Translations under genes and position numbers: made by a program
Shown: piece by piece, positions 17,100 through 25,275 of the stretch
How positions within the stretch are numbered: position 1 is the first letter of the stretch
Layout: each line of letters starts with the position of its first letter
The notes under the pieces: generated by a model
Told to the model about the DNA's origin: nothing
Database searches by the model: none
The model's input: only the letters and a program-made list of their open reading frames with translations
Assembly: GCF_003236395.1 (NCBI RefSeq)
Contig: NZ_POUD01000056.1
Span: 1 to 40,531, forward strand
Reading direction: 5' to 3'
Source: Nonomuraea aridisoli
GTDB taxonomy: Bacteria > Actinomycetota > Actinomycetes > Streptosporangiales > Streptosporangiaceae
Length of the DNA: 40,531 nt

Positions 17100-17862
17100 G
17101 CCGTGCGCTCGGCGGTGAAGACGAGGCCGTTCTCCTCGTCGGGCTCGCCGTCGGTCCCGTGGCCGTTGAAGGGCCACGACACGAGTTGCTTCGGCCCGGT
17201 GTACGTGTTGCAGGCCGACAGCACGGTCTCGGGCGGGGTGATGCGGTCGACGAGTCCGGTGCTGGACAGGGCCGGGGAGAGCGCGCGCCGTGCGTGGTCG
17301 CCGAGGTCGACGTACGGCAGCGTGTCGAGCGTGCGCCCGTGCCTCACGCGGCCGTATCGCGAAGTGCTCGGCGAGGAGGGAGCAGCGGATGCGGTCGCTC
17401 ATCTGCGCGGCCTGGTCGAGCTCCGCGGGCCCGGGCGCCTGGACGAGGCCGGCGATCGCGATGCCGATGCCATCCCCTGGCTCGCGCCGACGACGCCGAC
17501 GCGTCCGGGGGCGACGGGGTCCAGCGCGCGCAGCGCCTCGATCGCGCGCATGGCGTCGGTGTACACGCGCCTGTAGCAGTAGTCCGGCCGTGGTCGTGGC
17601 CGCAGAGCTGGACGACGCCCGGCGGCTCCCGCACGCGCCGCGGCATCCGCAGCCAGGCGCGGACGACATCGCCGCCTGAAGCCGCGGGACGACACGTCGA
17701 AGACGTCACGGGTGACCAGGGCCGTCGGGACAGGATCGATGGCCGCGTCGATCGGTTGCGGCGCGTCTCGGCCGGCGTCACCGACCAGAACGCGGCCGCA
17801 GGCTCGGTCCGCGTGCCCGCGTGGTCCGACACAGGCCGTCCCGCACACGTCTGGCCGCTCAT
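17100..17862 (-). pseudogene. Acetylxylan esterase (AXE1-type) shattered by frameshifts
   Basis: An alpha/beta-hydrolase acetyl esterase can be read only by changing frame about five times. In order the pieces are PAAAFWSVTPAETR; PIDAAIDPVPTALVTRDVFDVS; GGDVVRAWLRMPRRVREPPGVVQL; YCYRRVYTDAMRAIEALRALDP with GVVGASQGM (nucleophile Ser in GxSQG); IAIAGLVQAPGPAELDQAAQMSDRIRCSLLAEHF; and TLPYVDLGDHARRALSPALS with GLVDRITPPETVLSACNTYTGPK and WPFNGHG (Asp and His of the triad). The ATG at 17862 overlaps the GH95 stop. The catalytic residues survive, so the decay seems recent. No stop separates the last piece from the binding-protein start. An intact enzyme would deacetylate xylo- or other oligosaccharides. 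Confidence 0.8.
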
Positions 17863-20282
17863 CGCGCACCTGCCGCGAGCTCGGCCCCGGAGAGTGCGAT
17901 CGCGCCGCGCGCGGGTAGATCGACCTCGAGTCGCCCTGCTCCGGCGTCGATCGTGACGCGCTGCGGCCGTGCGAGGCGGTTGCGCACCGTGGCGGCGACC
18001 AACCGGCCTCCGGCCCACTCGAGGTCGACCTCGAGGCCGCCGCGCGCCCGCAGCCGCTCGACGCGCCCTTCCGGCCACTGCGCGGGCAGGGCGGGCAGCA
18101 TCCGGAGGACGCCGCCGTGGCTTTGCAGCAGCATCTCGGCGATCGCCGCCGTGAACCCGTAGTTCCCGTCGATCTGGAACGGCGGATGTGTGCTGAAGAG
18201 GTTCGGAAGGAGGCCGCCCCACTCCGACCCGTCGACCGGTGCGGGGCGCGCCGGATCGCGTTCGAACGGCGTGATCGCCTGTAGCAGCAGCATCCTTGCC
18301 GACTCCGCGTCGCGCAGACGCGCGCGCAGCGCGATCTTCCACGCCCATGACCAGCCCATCGCGCCGTCGCCACGCTCGTCGAGCAGCTGCCGGGCCGCCT
18401 CGGCGAGCTCGGGGGTGGTGTCGGGGCCGATGAGGTCGAGCGGATACAGCCCGACCAGCGGCGAGAGGTGACGGTGGTGCGGGTCGACGTCGGGCGCGTC
18501 CGCGGACCACTCGCGCAGCCGGCCGTCGGGGCGGATGCCCGGCTCGGGAAGCCGACCGAGGGCGGACGAGAGCTCGCGGTCGAGCTCGTCGTCGCCGGCG
18601 TCGTCCCGCGCGGCGATGACGCGCCGCGCCCGCTCGAAGAGGGAGCGGATGAGGGCGAGGTCCATGGTCGCCGACACTCCGAGCGCCGAAGGCTTGCCGT
18701 CGCGACCCACGAAGCTGTTCTCGGGTGACGTCGAGGGGATGGTGCGGAGGAGCCCTGTCACGGGGTTCTCCGCGAGCCAGTCCAGGCAGAAGAGCGCCGC
18801 GCCGCGCAGCAGCGGCCACACGCGGCGGAGCAGCTCATGGTCGCCGGCGAACTCCACCGCGTCCCAGAGGTCGTGCACGAGCCAGACCCCGCCGAGCATC
18901 CAGATCGCCCAGCTCGCCGCCCCCTGCCCCATGCCGACGGGCAGGCTCCAGCCCCACAGGTCGCTGTTGTGGTGCGCCACCCAGCCTCGGGCGCCGTACA
19001 GTCGCGCCGCCACGGGAGCGCCCGTCCGGGCGAGCCGCTCCACCATCGTCACGAGCGGCTCGAACGAGTCGTCGAGCCCCGTCACCGGCGCGGCCCAGTA
19101 GTTCATCTGGGTGTTGATGTTGATCGTGTAGTTCGACGACCACGGTGGACGCATCCGGTCGTTCCAGACGCCCTGGAGGTTCGCCGCCGGGTTGCCTGTG
19201 CGGGAGGACGCGCCCAGGAGGTAGCGGCCGTACTCGGCGGCGACCGACGCCCGCAACCCCTCGTCGTCGCCGCGCAGCACGTCGCGCGCGACATCCCAGG
19301 TGCCGGCTCGCCGGCCGCCGATCGCGAAGCGGGCGCCCGCAAGGTGGCGTCGCACGTCCTCGACGTGCTCGGCCCACAGCTCGGACGCGTCCCGCGCGGC
19401 CGCGGCCAGGGCGTGCGCGCGAGCCCGCTCCCGGATCTTCCCGCGGGAGGAGGCCCGCCACTCGTCGCCGTCGGGGTCGGCCCACCACAGCTCGGCCCGC
19501 GTCGACGTCGAGAGTGCGATCAGCAGCCGACTCGCGCCGCGCACGCGCAGGACGTCGCCGTCGCAAGCGGTCGTTCCGTCGGTCGCCGTCGCGATCGCGG
19601 CAACGGCGAAGTGGTCGAAGCCGTCGGCTCCGGGTTCGAGGTAGCGATGCGCCGGGACGACCTCGGGCTCGTGCAGCGGCGCGCCGTCCACGGGCGCGAC
19701 GGCTTCCACGACGATCCCGTCCCGCGTGGTCTCGCTGCGCACCGTGCGCAGCGGCGTCGTGAGGCGCAGCGTCACGTCGAGCACCGGGGCGTCGGCGTCG
19801 TACGCGATCACGAGAGCCCGCGCGGGCGCCGACGCGTACGTGCGGCGGGTGACGGCGACGCCGTCGACCGTGAGCGACTCGGAGACCACGGCGTCGTCGA
19901 GGTCGAGGATGCGCGCGAAACCCACGCCGCGCTCCGCACGCGCGGTCGTGAGCTCGAGGTCGACGAACGGCAGGAACTCCTGCGAGTAGCGGCCCTCGAA
20001 CGCCATGAGGAGCTGCTCCGCCTCGCGGAGCTCGCCCGCGTCGATCAGCGCCCGCACGCGGGCCAGGCGATCGGGACCCGCTCCCTGTGCGACGACGTCG
20101 TCGAGGGCGTCGGCGGGTCCGTCGGGTGAGCCCGACCACACGGTGGCGTCGTTGACCTGGACCCGCGCGCTCTCGTGGCCGCCGAACACCATCGCGCCGA
20201 TGCGGCCGTTGCCCACGGGAACCGCCTCGTTCCAGTCGGCGGCGGCATCCGGCCACGCCAGCCGCAGCGCATCGTCCGTCAT
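17859..20282 (-). CDS. GH95 family alpha-L-fucosidase / alpha-L-galactosidase
   Basis: An 807-residue glycoside hydrolase without a signal peptide, so probably intracellular. It removes terminal alpha-1,2-fucose or alpha-L-galactose by inversion. The start, [29 protein letters not shown], is the GH95 N-domain signature. The (alpha/alpha)6 barrel has [20 protein letters not shown], then NINTQMNYW (N388 and N390, matching the catalytic Asn pair), STSPEN (E521, acid), [12 protein letters not shown] (603-614) and [17 protein letters not shown] (D705). Many family members have SHL where this has SPL (P608). The ATG at 20282 shares a base with the permease stop; ATG 20285 is an alternative. Uptake plus this enzyme implies imported fucosylated or galactosylated oligosaccharides. 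Confidence 0.92.
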   Translation of the reverse strand: MTDDALRLAWPDAAADWNEAVPVGNGRIGAMVFGGHESARVQVNDATVWSGSPDGPADALDDVVAQGAGPDRLARVRALIDAGELREAEQLLMAFEGRYSQEFLPFVDLELTTARAERGVGFARILDLDDAVVSESLTVDGVAVTRRTYASAPARALVIAYDADAPVLDVTLRLTTPLRTVRSETTRDGIVVEAVAPVDGAPLHEPEVVPAHRYLEPGADGFDHFAVAAIATATDGTTACDGDVLRVRGASRLLIALSTSTRAELWWADPDGDEWRASSRGKIRERARAHALAAAARDASELWAEHVEDVRRHLAGARFAIGGRRAGTWDVARDVLRGDDEGLRASVAAEYGRYLLGASSRTGNPAANLQGVWNDRMRPPWSSNYTININTQMNYWAAPVTGLDDSFEPLVTMVERLARTGAPVAARLYGARGWVAHHNSDLWGWSLPVGMGQGAASWAIWMLGGVWLVHDLWDAVEFAGDHELLRRVWPLLRGAALFCLDWLAENPVTGLLRTIPSTSPENSFVGRDGKPSALGVSATMDLALIRSLFERARRVIAARDDAGDDELDRELSSALGRLPEPGIRPDGRLREWSADAPDVDPHHRHLSPLVGLYPLDLIGPDTTPELAEAARQLLDERGDGAMGWSWAWKIALRARLRDAESARMLLLQAITPFERDPARPAPVDGSEWGGLLPNLFSTHPPFQIDGNYGFTAAIAEMLLQSHGGVLRMLPALPAQWPEGRVERLRARGGLEVDLEWAGGRLVAATVRNRLARPQRVTIDAGAGRLEVDLPARGAIALSGAELAAGAR

Positions 20283-21175
20283 CATTTGATCCCGGAGAAG
20301 CCGATGGAGTTGACGATGCGGCGGCCGAAGATCATGAACAGGACGAGCATCGGCAGCGCCGCGACGAGGGTCGCCGCCATGAGGCCCGCCCAGTCGGGCT
20401 GCGCCTGTGGCGAGGACTGCTTGAACACCGCGAGCGCGAGGGTGAGCGGCTGCACCGACTCGTCGCTGGTGACCAGCAGCGGCCAGAAGTAGTCGTTCCA
20501 CATGCTGATGAAGCCGAGGATCGACAGGGTGATGGTCGGGCCGCTCGTCATGGGGAGGGTGATGCGGAACAGCACGCGCAGCCGGCCGGCCCCGTCGAGC
20601 ATCGCGGCCTCCTCGATCTCGGTGGGCAGGCCGAGCATGAACTGACGCAGGAAGAAGATGTTGAAGGCCGAGAACAGCGCGTACGGCAGGATCATCCCGG
20701 CGAATGTGTTGAGCAGGCCGAGCTCCTTCACGAGCACGAAGTTCGGGAGCAGCGTCAGGATGCCGGGCACCATGAGCGCGGTCAGGAACAGGCCGAACAT
20801 GAACTCCCGGCCGCGCCACTGCAGGCGCGAGAACGCGTACGCGGCGATGAGCGAGAAGAACACGATGAGCGCGGTCGTGAGGGTCGCGTAGACGACCGAG
20901 TTGACCAGGTAGTGCCCGAGCTGGAGCGAAGCGCCCGACCCGCCCTCGGCAAGCGACTCCTCCGCGGAGGCGAGGCCGAGCACCCGCCGGAACGGCCCCC
21001 ACGTGAAGCCCACAGGCAGCAGTGAGGACGGGTTCGCCAGCAACGCGTAGTTGTTGGACAGCGCTGTACGGAGGATCCAGTAGAACGGGAACACCGTCAC
21101 GAACAGCACGCCGATGAGGTAGATCCAGGCGGTCGTGCGCCCGATGCTGAAGCGACGTCGAGTGCGGGCGGCCAT
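20282..21175 (-). CDS. Carbohydrate ABC transporter permease (MalG/CUT1 type)
   Basis: A 297-residue inner-membrane permease with six predicted helices, beginning with a basic cytoplasmic tail ([13 protein letters not shown]). The cytoplasmic EAA loop that docks the ATPase reads [20 protein letters not shown], then [10 protein letters not shown]; the N-terminal extracytoplasmic loop is of the MalG subgroup. It begins at ATG 21175, sharing one base with the stop of the first permease (TGATG), and its own TGA overlaps the GH95 start region. It pairs with the upstream permease to form the channel. No ATP-binding subunit is encoded nearby, as is usual for actinomycete CUT1 systems that share one MsiK-type ATPase. 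Confidence 0.93.
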   Translation of the reverse strand: MAARTRRRFSIGRTTAWIYLIGVLFVTVFPFYWILRTALSNNYALLANPSSLLPVGFTWGPFRRVLGLASAEESLAEGGSGASLQLGHYLVNSVVYATLTTALIVFFSLIAAYAFSRLQWRGREFMFGLFLTALMVPGILTLLPNFVLVKELGLLNTFAGMILPYALFSAFNIFFLRQFMLGLPTEIEEAAMLDGAGRLRVLFRITLPMTSGPTITLSILGFISMWNDYFWPLLVTSDESVQPLTLALAVFKQSSPQAQPDWAGLMAATLVAALPMLVLFMIFGRRIVNSIGFSGIK

Positions 21176-22137
21176 CAGTTCGTCTCCGATTCGCTCGCGC
21201 GCAGGAGGCGCATCTGGAGGAAGGTGATCACGATGAGGATCGCGAACAGCGCGAGCGACATCGCCGACGCGTAGCCGAAGTCGAACTGCCCGAAGGCCTT
21301 GCTGTAGATGTACATCTGCAGCACGTTCGACGCGTTGGCGGGGCCTCCCTTCGTCGCGACCTGCACGATGTCGAACACCTGGAACGCGCCGATGACGTTC
21401 AGCACCAGCACCAGCGCCAGGATGGGCCGCAGAAGGGGCAAGGTCAGCCGGAAGAACATCTGCAGCTCGCTCGCGCCGTCGATGCGTCCCGCCTCGTAGA
21501 TCGACGGCGGGATCGTCTGCAGCCCGGCGAAGATGATGATCGCCGTGTACCCCATCTGCTTCCAGACGCTGATGAGCGCGATGGACGGAATGGCCCATCC
21601 ACGCGAGGTGAGGAACAGGACACCGTCGCCGCCGAGCCATTGGATGACGACGTTGACGATGCCCAACTGGGTGTCGAGCATCCACGACCAGATGGTCGCC
21701 GCGACGACCCCCGAGATGAGGAACGGCAGGATGACGAGCCCGCGCACGACCGTGGACGATGTGAGCCGGTGAAGCGCCGCGGCGGTGAGGACCGAGATCA
21801 CCATGCACAGCGCCACCGACAGGACCACGAAGTACACGGTCACGCCCAGCGACGCCCAGAAGACGTCGTCCTGGAGCAGCTCGATGTAGTTGGCGAGCCC
21901 CACCCACACCGGCGGCGTGAGCACCTTGAAGTCGGTGAAGCTCAGGTAGACGCCGCGCAGCGTCGGATAGACCGCGAAGACGAGGAAGCCGATGAGCGCG
22001 GGCGCGATGAGGATCCATGCCAGGCGCGCGTCGCCGCGGTGAGCGGGCGAATTCGCGTTGGGGGGCCGGCGAGTGGCCTTGCGCCGGCGTGCCACGGCTT
22101 CGGACGCGCCGGGGACGGTTGCTTCGGTGAGCGCCAT
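21175..22137 (-). CDS. Carbohydrate ABC transporter permease (MalF/UgpA type)
   Basis: A 320-residue permease and the first gene of the minus operon. After a basic cytoplasmic leader ([15 protein letters not shown]) come six helices starting [22 protein letters not shown]. The LYLSFTDF-like segment reads [20 protein letters not shown] and the EAA loop [20 protein letters not shown], then [20 protein letters not shown] precedes the ATG at 22137. The divergent GH36 gene starts 133 bases away, and the space between carries overlapping promoters and the shared operator. With the second permease and the lipoprotein at 15698 it forms a CUT1 importer for oligosaccharides. Confidence 0.93.
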   Translation of the reverse strand: MALTEATVPGASEAVARRRKATRRPPNANSPAHRGDARLAWILIAPALIGFLVFAVYPTLRGVYLSFTDFKVLTPPVWVGLANYIELLQDDVFWASLGVTVYFVVLSVALCMVISVLTAAALHRLTSSTVVRGLVILPFLISGVVAATIWSWMLDTQLGIVNVVIQWLGGDGVLFLTSRGWAIPSIALISVWKQMGYTAIIIFAGLQTIPPSIYEAGRIDGASELQMFFRLTLPLLRPILALVLVLNVIGAFQVFDIVQVATKGGPANASNVLQMYIYSKAFGQFDFGYASAMSLALFAILIVITFLQMRLLRASESETN

Positions 22138-22202
22138 TGATCTTCCTGGTTCCGCGTTGCTCGGATGCGGCGCCGGTGTGGGCTTACCCAGCCGCGCTCC
22201 GC

Positions 22203-22232
22203 TTGCAGCGACAGCGTAAAGATGATTAATTA
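22203..22232 (+). promoter_or_regulatory. Promoter of GH36 and GDSL esterase genes
   Basis: TTGCAG (22203-22208), an 18-base spacer and TAATTA (22227-22232) read as -35 and -10. The same arrangement (TTGCGC-18-TAGTTA) stands at the same position relative to the operator upstream of GH27, which supports it. Confidence 0.5.
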
Positions 22233-22242
22233 ACGCTGTCAA
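22213..22242 (-). promoter_or_regulatory. Promoter of the permease-GH95-binding protein operon
   Basis: On the minus strand a perfect -35 TTGACA (22242-22237) and a -10 TACGCT (22218-22213, TAnnnT) are separated by 18 bases. The -35 box lies inside the conserved operator, so a bound repressor would block it. Confidence 0.65.
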
Positions 22243-22248
22243 GTAATT
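22226..22248. promoter_or_regulatory. Shared operator, copy 1 (ROK regulon candidate)
   Basis: This 23-base element contains the imperfect inverted repeat TTAAC-GCT-GTCAA and is followed by GTAATT. It matches the element at 25147-25169 at 19 of 23 positions. It overlaps both divergent promoters. A wider ACAGCGT/ACGCTGT inverted repeat also brackets its left half. Confidence 0.65.
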
Positions 22249-22269
22249 CCCCCTTGGAGGCTGTGACCG

Positions 22270-24474
22270 ATGCAATCCGGCGACGATGCCGTACTCGTCC
22301 TGCGCGCCGCGGGCGTCTCGCTCGTGCTCCAGGTGGTCGAGCCGATCCCGAGGATCCTTCACTGGGGGGCCGATCTCGGCGACCTCGACGCCGCGGCCCG
22401 CTCGGCGCTGGCGCTCACCTCCGTGCCCGCGACGCTCAACAACGCGCCGGACGACGCTCGCGCGTTCTCGGTGCTGCCCACCGAGTTCGAGGCGTGGTCG
22501 GGCTCGCCCGCGATCGCGGGCAACGCGGCGGGACGCGCCACGACTCCGCGTCCCAGGCTGGAGTCGTACACGCCCGACATCCCCTCCGGGGCGCGCGGCG
22601 GATCCGTGGCGTTCGACTTCGCCGACGCCGTCACGGCGCTGCGCGTGCGGGTCGTCTACCGCCTGGATGCGCACGGCGTGCTGTCGGTGGATACGAGCCT
22701 CGTGCGCGACCGGGCGCTCGATCCTGAGATCGGCGGGCTCGCCTACACACTCGATGCCGTGACGGCGTTCGTGCCGCTGCCCGAGCGGGCGACCGAGCTG
22801 CTCGACTTCACGGGCAAGTGGTGCCGCGAGCGGTCGCCGCAGCGGTCGCCGATCGGCCTCGGCACGCACCTGCGGACGACGCGGCGTGGAAAGCCGGGCC
22901 ACGACTCGCCGTTCCTCTTCCTCGCCGGGACCGACGACTTCGGCTTCGGCCGCGGCGAAGTGTGGGCGATGCACGTCGCATGGAGCGGCGACCAGCGTTA
23001 TCTCGTCGAGCGGCTGCCGGAGGGAGCGGGCGCGTTCACCTCGGTCCTCGGAGGCGGCGAATCCTTGCGCTCCGGCGAGGTGATCCTCCGCGACGGCGAC
23101 CGCTACGACGCGCCGACGGTCTTGTTCACCTGGTCGGATGCCGGGATCGACGGCGTCGCGGACCGCCTGCACCGCCGCCTGCGCGCGCGGCCGGGGCACC
23201 CGACGTCCCCGCGCCCCCTCATGCTCAACACCTGGGAGGCCGTCTACTTCGACCACGACTTCGACCGCCTCGCGCACCTCGTCGAGCTCGCGTCGGCGGT
23301 CGGGGTCGAGCGCATCGTGCTCGACGACGGATGGTTCCACCGGCGCCGTCACGACAGCGCCGGACTCGGTGACTGGGTCGTCGACGAGAGCGTGTGGCCC
23401 GAGGGGCTGGACCCGCTCGTCGACATCGTCCGGTCGCACGGCATGCAGTTCGGGTTGTGGGTGGAGCCGGAGATGATCAACCTCGACTCGGACCTGGCCC
23501 GCGAGCATCCGGACTGGGTGCTCGGGCCGGGAGCGGGCCTCGGCGGCACCGCGCGCAACCAGTACGTGCTCGACATCGCACGGCCAGAGGCGTACGACCA
23601 TCTCCTCGCCCGCATCGACGACCTCGTGCGCCGGCACCGCATCGACTACCTCAAGTGGGATCACAATCGCGACCTCCTGGAGGCCGTGGCCCGCGGCACC
23701 GACGGCGACCGGCCGAGCGTGCGCCGCCAGACGCTCGCGCTCTACCGCATGCTCGACGAGCTGCGGGAGCGCAACCCCGGCCTCGAGATCGAGACGTGCT
23801 CCGGTGGAGGAGGCCGCATCGACCTCGGCATCCTGAATCGCACCGACCGGGTCTGGGCCTCCGACTGCAACGACCCCGTGGAGCGTGCCCAGATCGAGCG
23901 CTGGACGCGCGTGCTGTTGCCGCCCGAGCTCATCGGGTCGCATCTGGGGTCCGCCCGCTCGCACACGACGGCCCGGACGACCGGCCTGTCGTACCGGCTC
24001 GCCACGGCGCTGACCGCCCACGCGGGCATCGAACAGGACCTGACCGCGGTCGACGACGCCGAGCTCGCGACGATCACGCGCTGGGCGGAGCTCTACCGTC
24101 GGCTGCGCCCGCTCCTGCACAGCGGGAGGGTCGTGAACGCCGACCTCGCCGACGACGCGACGGCGCTGTACGGTTTCGTCGCCCAGGACGGCGCGCACGC
24201 ACTGTTCACGTGGACGCGCTTCGCGACTTCCGCGGCGGGGCAGTCCGGCCGCGTGCGCTTCCCCGGTCTCGACGCCTCCGCGCGCTATCGCGTGCGGATC
24301 CTCGAGGCCCTGGGCGCCGCGAGCCGCCACGAGAGCAGTGATCCTGAGTGGGTCGAGCGCGCCACCGCCGGACCGATCGAGGTTCCCGGCGCCGTGCTGG
24401 CGCAGGCGGGCGTGCCTCTGCCGACCCTCAATCCGCAGCAGGCGATGCTCATCGAGATCGAGAGGACGTCATGA
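22270..24474 (+). CDS. GH36 alpha-galactosidase
   Basis: A 734-residue cytoplasmic alpha-galactosidase (no signal peptide) that releases terminal alpha-galactose from raffinose-type or galactoside oligosaccharides with retention. The N-terminal beta-supersandwich spans about 1-310. The TIM barrel has MLNTWEAVYFDHDF, ERIVLDDGWFHRRR, FGLWVEPEMINLDSDL, the nucleophile in YLKWDHNRD (D464), CSGGGGRIDLGIL and the acid/base in WASDCNDP (D532). A short C-terminal beta domain ends at 734. The ATG at 22270 follows CTTGGAGG. It is coupled by ATGA overlap to the esterase gene and divergent from the permease operon. The standard bacterial length is about 730, so it is complete. Confidence 0.95.
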   Translation: MQSGDDAVLVLRAAGVSLVLQVVEPIPRILHWGADLGDLDAAARSALALTSVPATLNNAPDDARAFSVLPTEFEAWSGSPAIAGNAAGRATTPRPRLESYTPDIPSGARGGSVAFDFADAVTALRVRVVYRLDAHGVLSVDTSLVRDRALDPEIGGLAYTLDAVTAFVPLPERATELLDFTGKWCRERSPQRSPIGLGTHLRTTRRGKPGHDSPFLFLAGTDDFGFGRGEVWAMHVAWSGDQRYLVERLPEGAGAFTSVLGGGESLRSGEVILRDGDRYDAPTVLFTWSDAGIDGVADRLHRRLRARPGHPTSPRPLMLNTWEAVYFDHDFDRLAHLVELASAVGVERIVLDDGWFHRRRHDSAGLGDWVVDESVWPEGLDPLVDIVRSHGMQFGLWVEPEMINLDSDLAREHPDWVLGPGAGLGGTARNQYVLDIARPEAYDHLLARIDDLVRRHRIDYLKWDHNRDLLEAVARGTDGDRPSVRRQTLALYRMLDELRERNPGLEIETCSGGGGRIDLGILNRTDRVWASDCNDPVERAQIERWTRVLLPPELIGSHLGSARSHTTARTTGLSYRLATALTAHAGIEQDLTAVDDAELATITRWAELYRRLRPLLHSGRVVNADLADDATALYGFVAQDGAHALFTWTRFATSAAGQSGRVRFPGLDASARYRVRILEALGAASRHESSDPEWVERATAGPIEVPGAVLAQAGVPLPTLNPQQAMLIEIERTS

Positions 24475-25070
24475 CCGAATCCACCATCGTGTTCGCGGGC
24501 GACAGCGTCACCGACTGCGGTCGCCGAGAGGATCCGCGGCGGCTCGGGGACGGCTACGTCAGACTCCTCGCCGACGCGCACCCCGGCGCCCGGATCCTCA
24601 ACCGGGGCGTGAGCGGCGACCGTGTTCGCGATCTGCGGGCACGGTGGCCGCGAGACGTGCTCGACGAACGGCCGGCGCTCGTGAGCATCCTCATCGGCGT
24701 GAACGACACGTGGCGTCGTTACGACAGCGACGACCCCACCGCGGTCGAAGCGTTCGAGAGCGACTATCGGGCGATCGTCGAGCCCCTCGCGGCGAGCGGG
24801 ACGCGCCTCGTGTTCGTCGAACCGTTCCTCTTGCCGGTGAACGAGTACCAGTCGCGCTGGCGCGAGGATCTCGATCCCAAGATCGATGCCGTGCACCGGC
24901 TTGCGGCGGAGTTCGGCGGCACGCTCGTGGCCGCCGACGCGGGATTGCGTGCTCGCGGCTCGGCGGCCGATCTCGCCCCCGACGGCGTGCACCCGAACAT
25001 CGCGGGGCATCTCGAACTGGCACGTCTGTGGGACAAGTCAGCGGGGGGCATGCTCGCCGATCTCGTGTGA
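24471..25070 (+). CDS. GDSL/SGNH-family hydrolase, probable carbohydrate acetyl esterase
   Basis: A 199-residue single-domain SGNH hydrolase without a signal peptide. Block I is IVFAGDSVTDCGRR (nucleophile Ser in GDS), block II LNRGVSGDRVRDL (oxyanion Gly), block III IGVNDTW (Asn) and block V DGVHPN (Asp and His). The size and the GVNDTWRR variant resemble intracellular acetyl-xylooligosaccharide esterases of the Axe2 type. The ATG at 24471 overlaps the GH36 stop. Alongside a decayed second acetyl esterase in the same cluster, this may now be the only deacetylase of the pathway (inference). The substrate could equally be another O-acetyl sugar. Confidence 0.88.
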   Translation: MTESTIVFAGDSVTDCGRREDPRRLGDGYVRLLADAHPGARILNRGVSGDRVRDLRARWPRDVLDERPALVSILIGVNDTWRRYDSDDPTAVEAFESDYRAIVEPLAASGTRLVFVEPFLLPVNEYQSRWREDLDPKIDAVHRLAAEFGGTLVAADAGLRARGSAADLAPDGVHPNIAGHLELARLWDKSAGGMLADLV

Positions 25071-25127
25071 CGAGCGCGCGGCGTCCCGAGCGTCTGGGAG
25101 TCCGTTGTGAGAGGTCTCGGAGCTTGC

Positions 25128-25144
25128 GCGGGCCTATGGCCCGC
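25128..25144. terminator. Hairpin after the GH36-esterase operon
   Basis: GCGGGCC (25128-25134) and GGCCCGC (25138-25144) form a perfect 7-bp stem with a TAT loop, followed by ATTTAG. It also lies in the -35/-10 spacer of the candidate GH27 promoter. Confidence 0.5.
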
Positions 25145-25146
25145 AT

Positions 25147-25169
25147 TTAGTTAACGAAGTTAAGTAATT
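25147..25169. promoter_or_regulatory. Shared operator, copy 2, before secreted GH27
   Basis: The perfect inverted repeat TTAACGAAGTTAA (25151-25163) sits inside a 23-base element shared with 22226-22248. The candidate promoter TTGCGC (25124-25129), 18 bases, TAGTTA (25148-25153) overlaps it just as in copy 1. This places GH27 in the same regulon. Confidence 0.7.
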
Positions 25170-25275
25170 TTCGCGCCAAGGCGACGAATCGGCGCGGATG
25201 ACGTTCAGAGCGTCGCTTCCACGGAAGCGCGGTCCCCGCCGCCGGGGCGCGGCGAAGTCGGGATGAGAGGAAGTA

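Noticed and set aside
15698..17347. A single 549-residue protein joining the esterase tail and the sugar-binding protein
   Set aside because: The binding protein has its own ribosome site, signal peptide and lipobox at 17041; the upstream part is only the last in-frame scrap of a shattered esterase.
22226..22233. TTAATTAA as a phage attachment or restriction-related site
   Set aside because: It is fully explained as part of the promoter/operator element that recurs upstream of GH27.
21002..24330. Very long minus-strand frames that extend the permeases across the GH36 gene
   Set aside because: The true permease starts are fixed by ribosome sites at 22137 and 21175; the extension is antisense to GH36 and not membrane-like.
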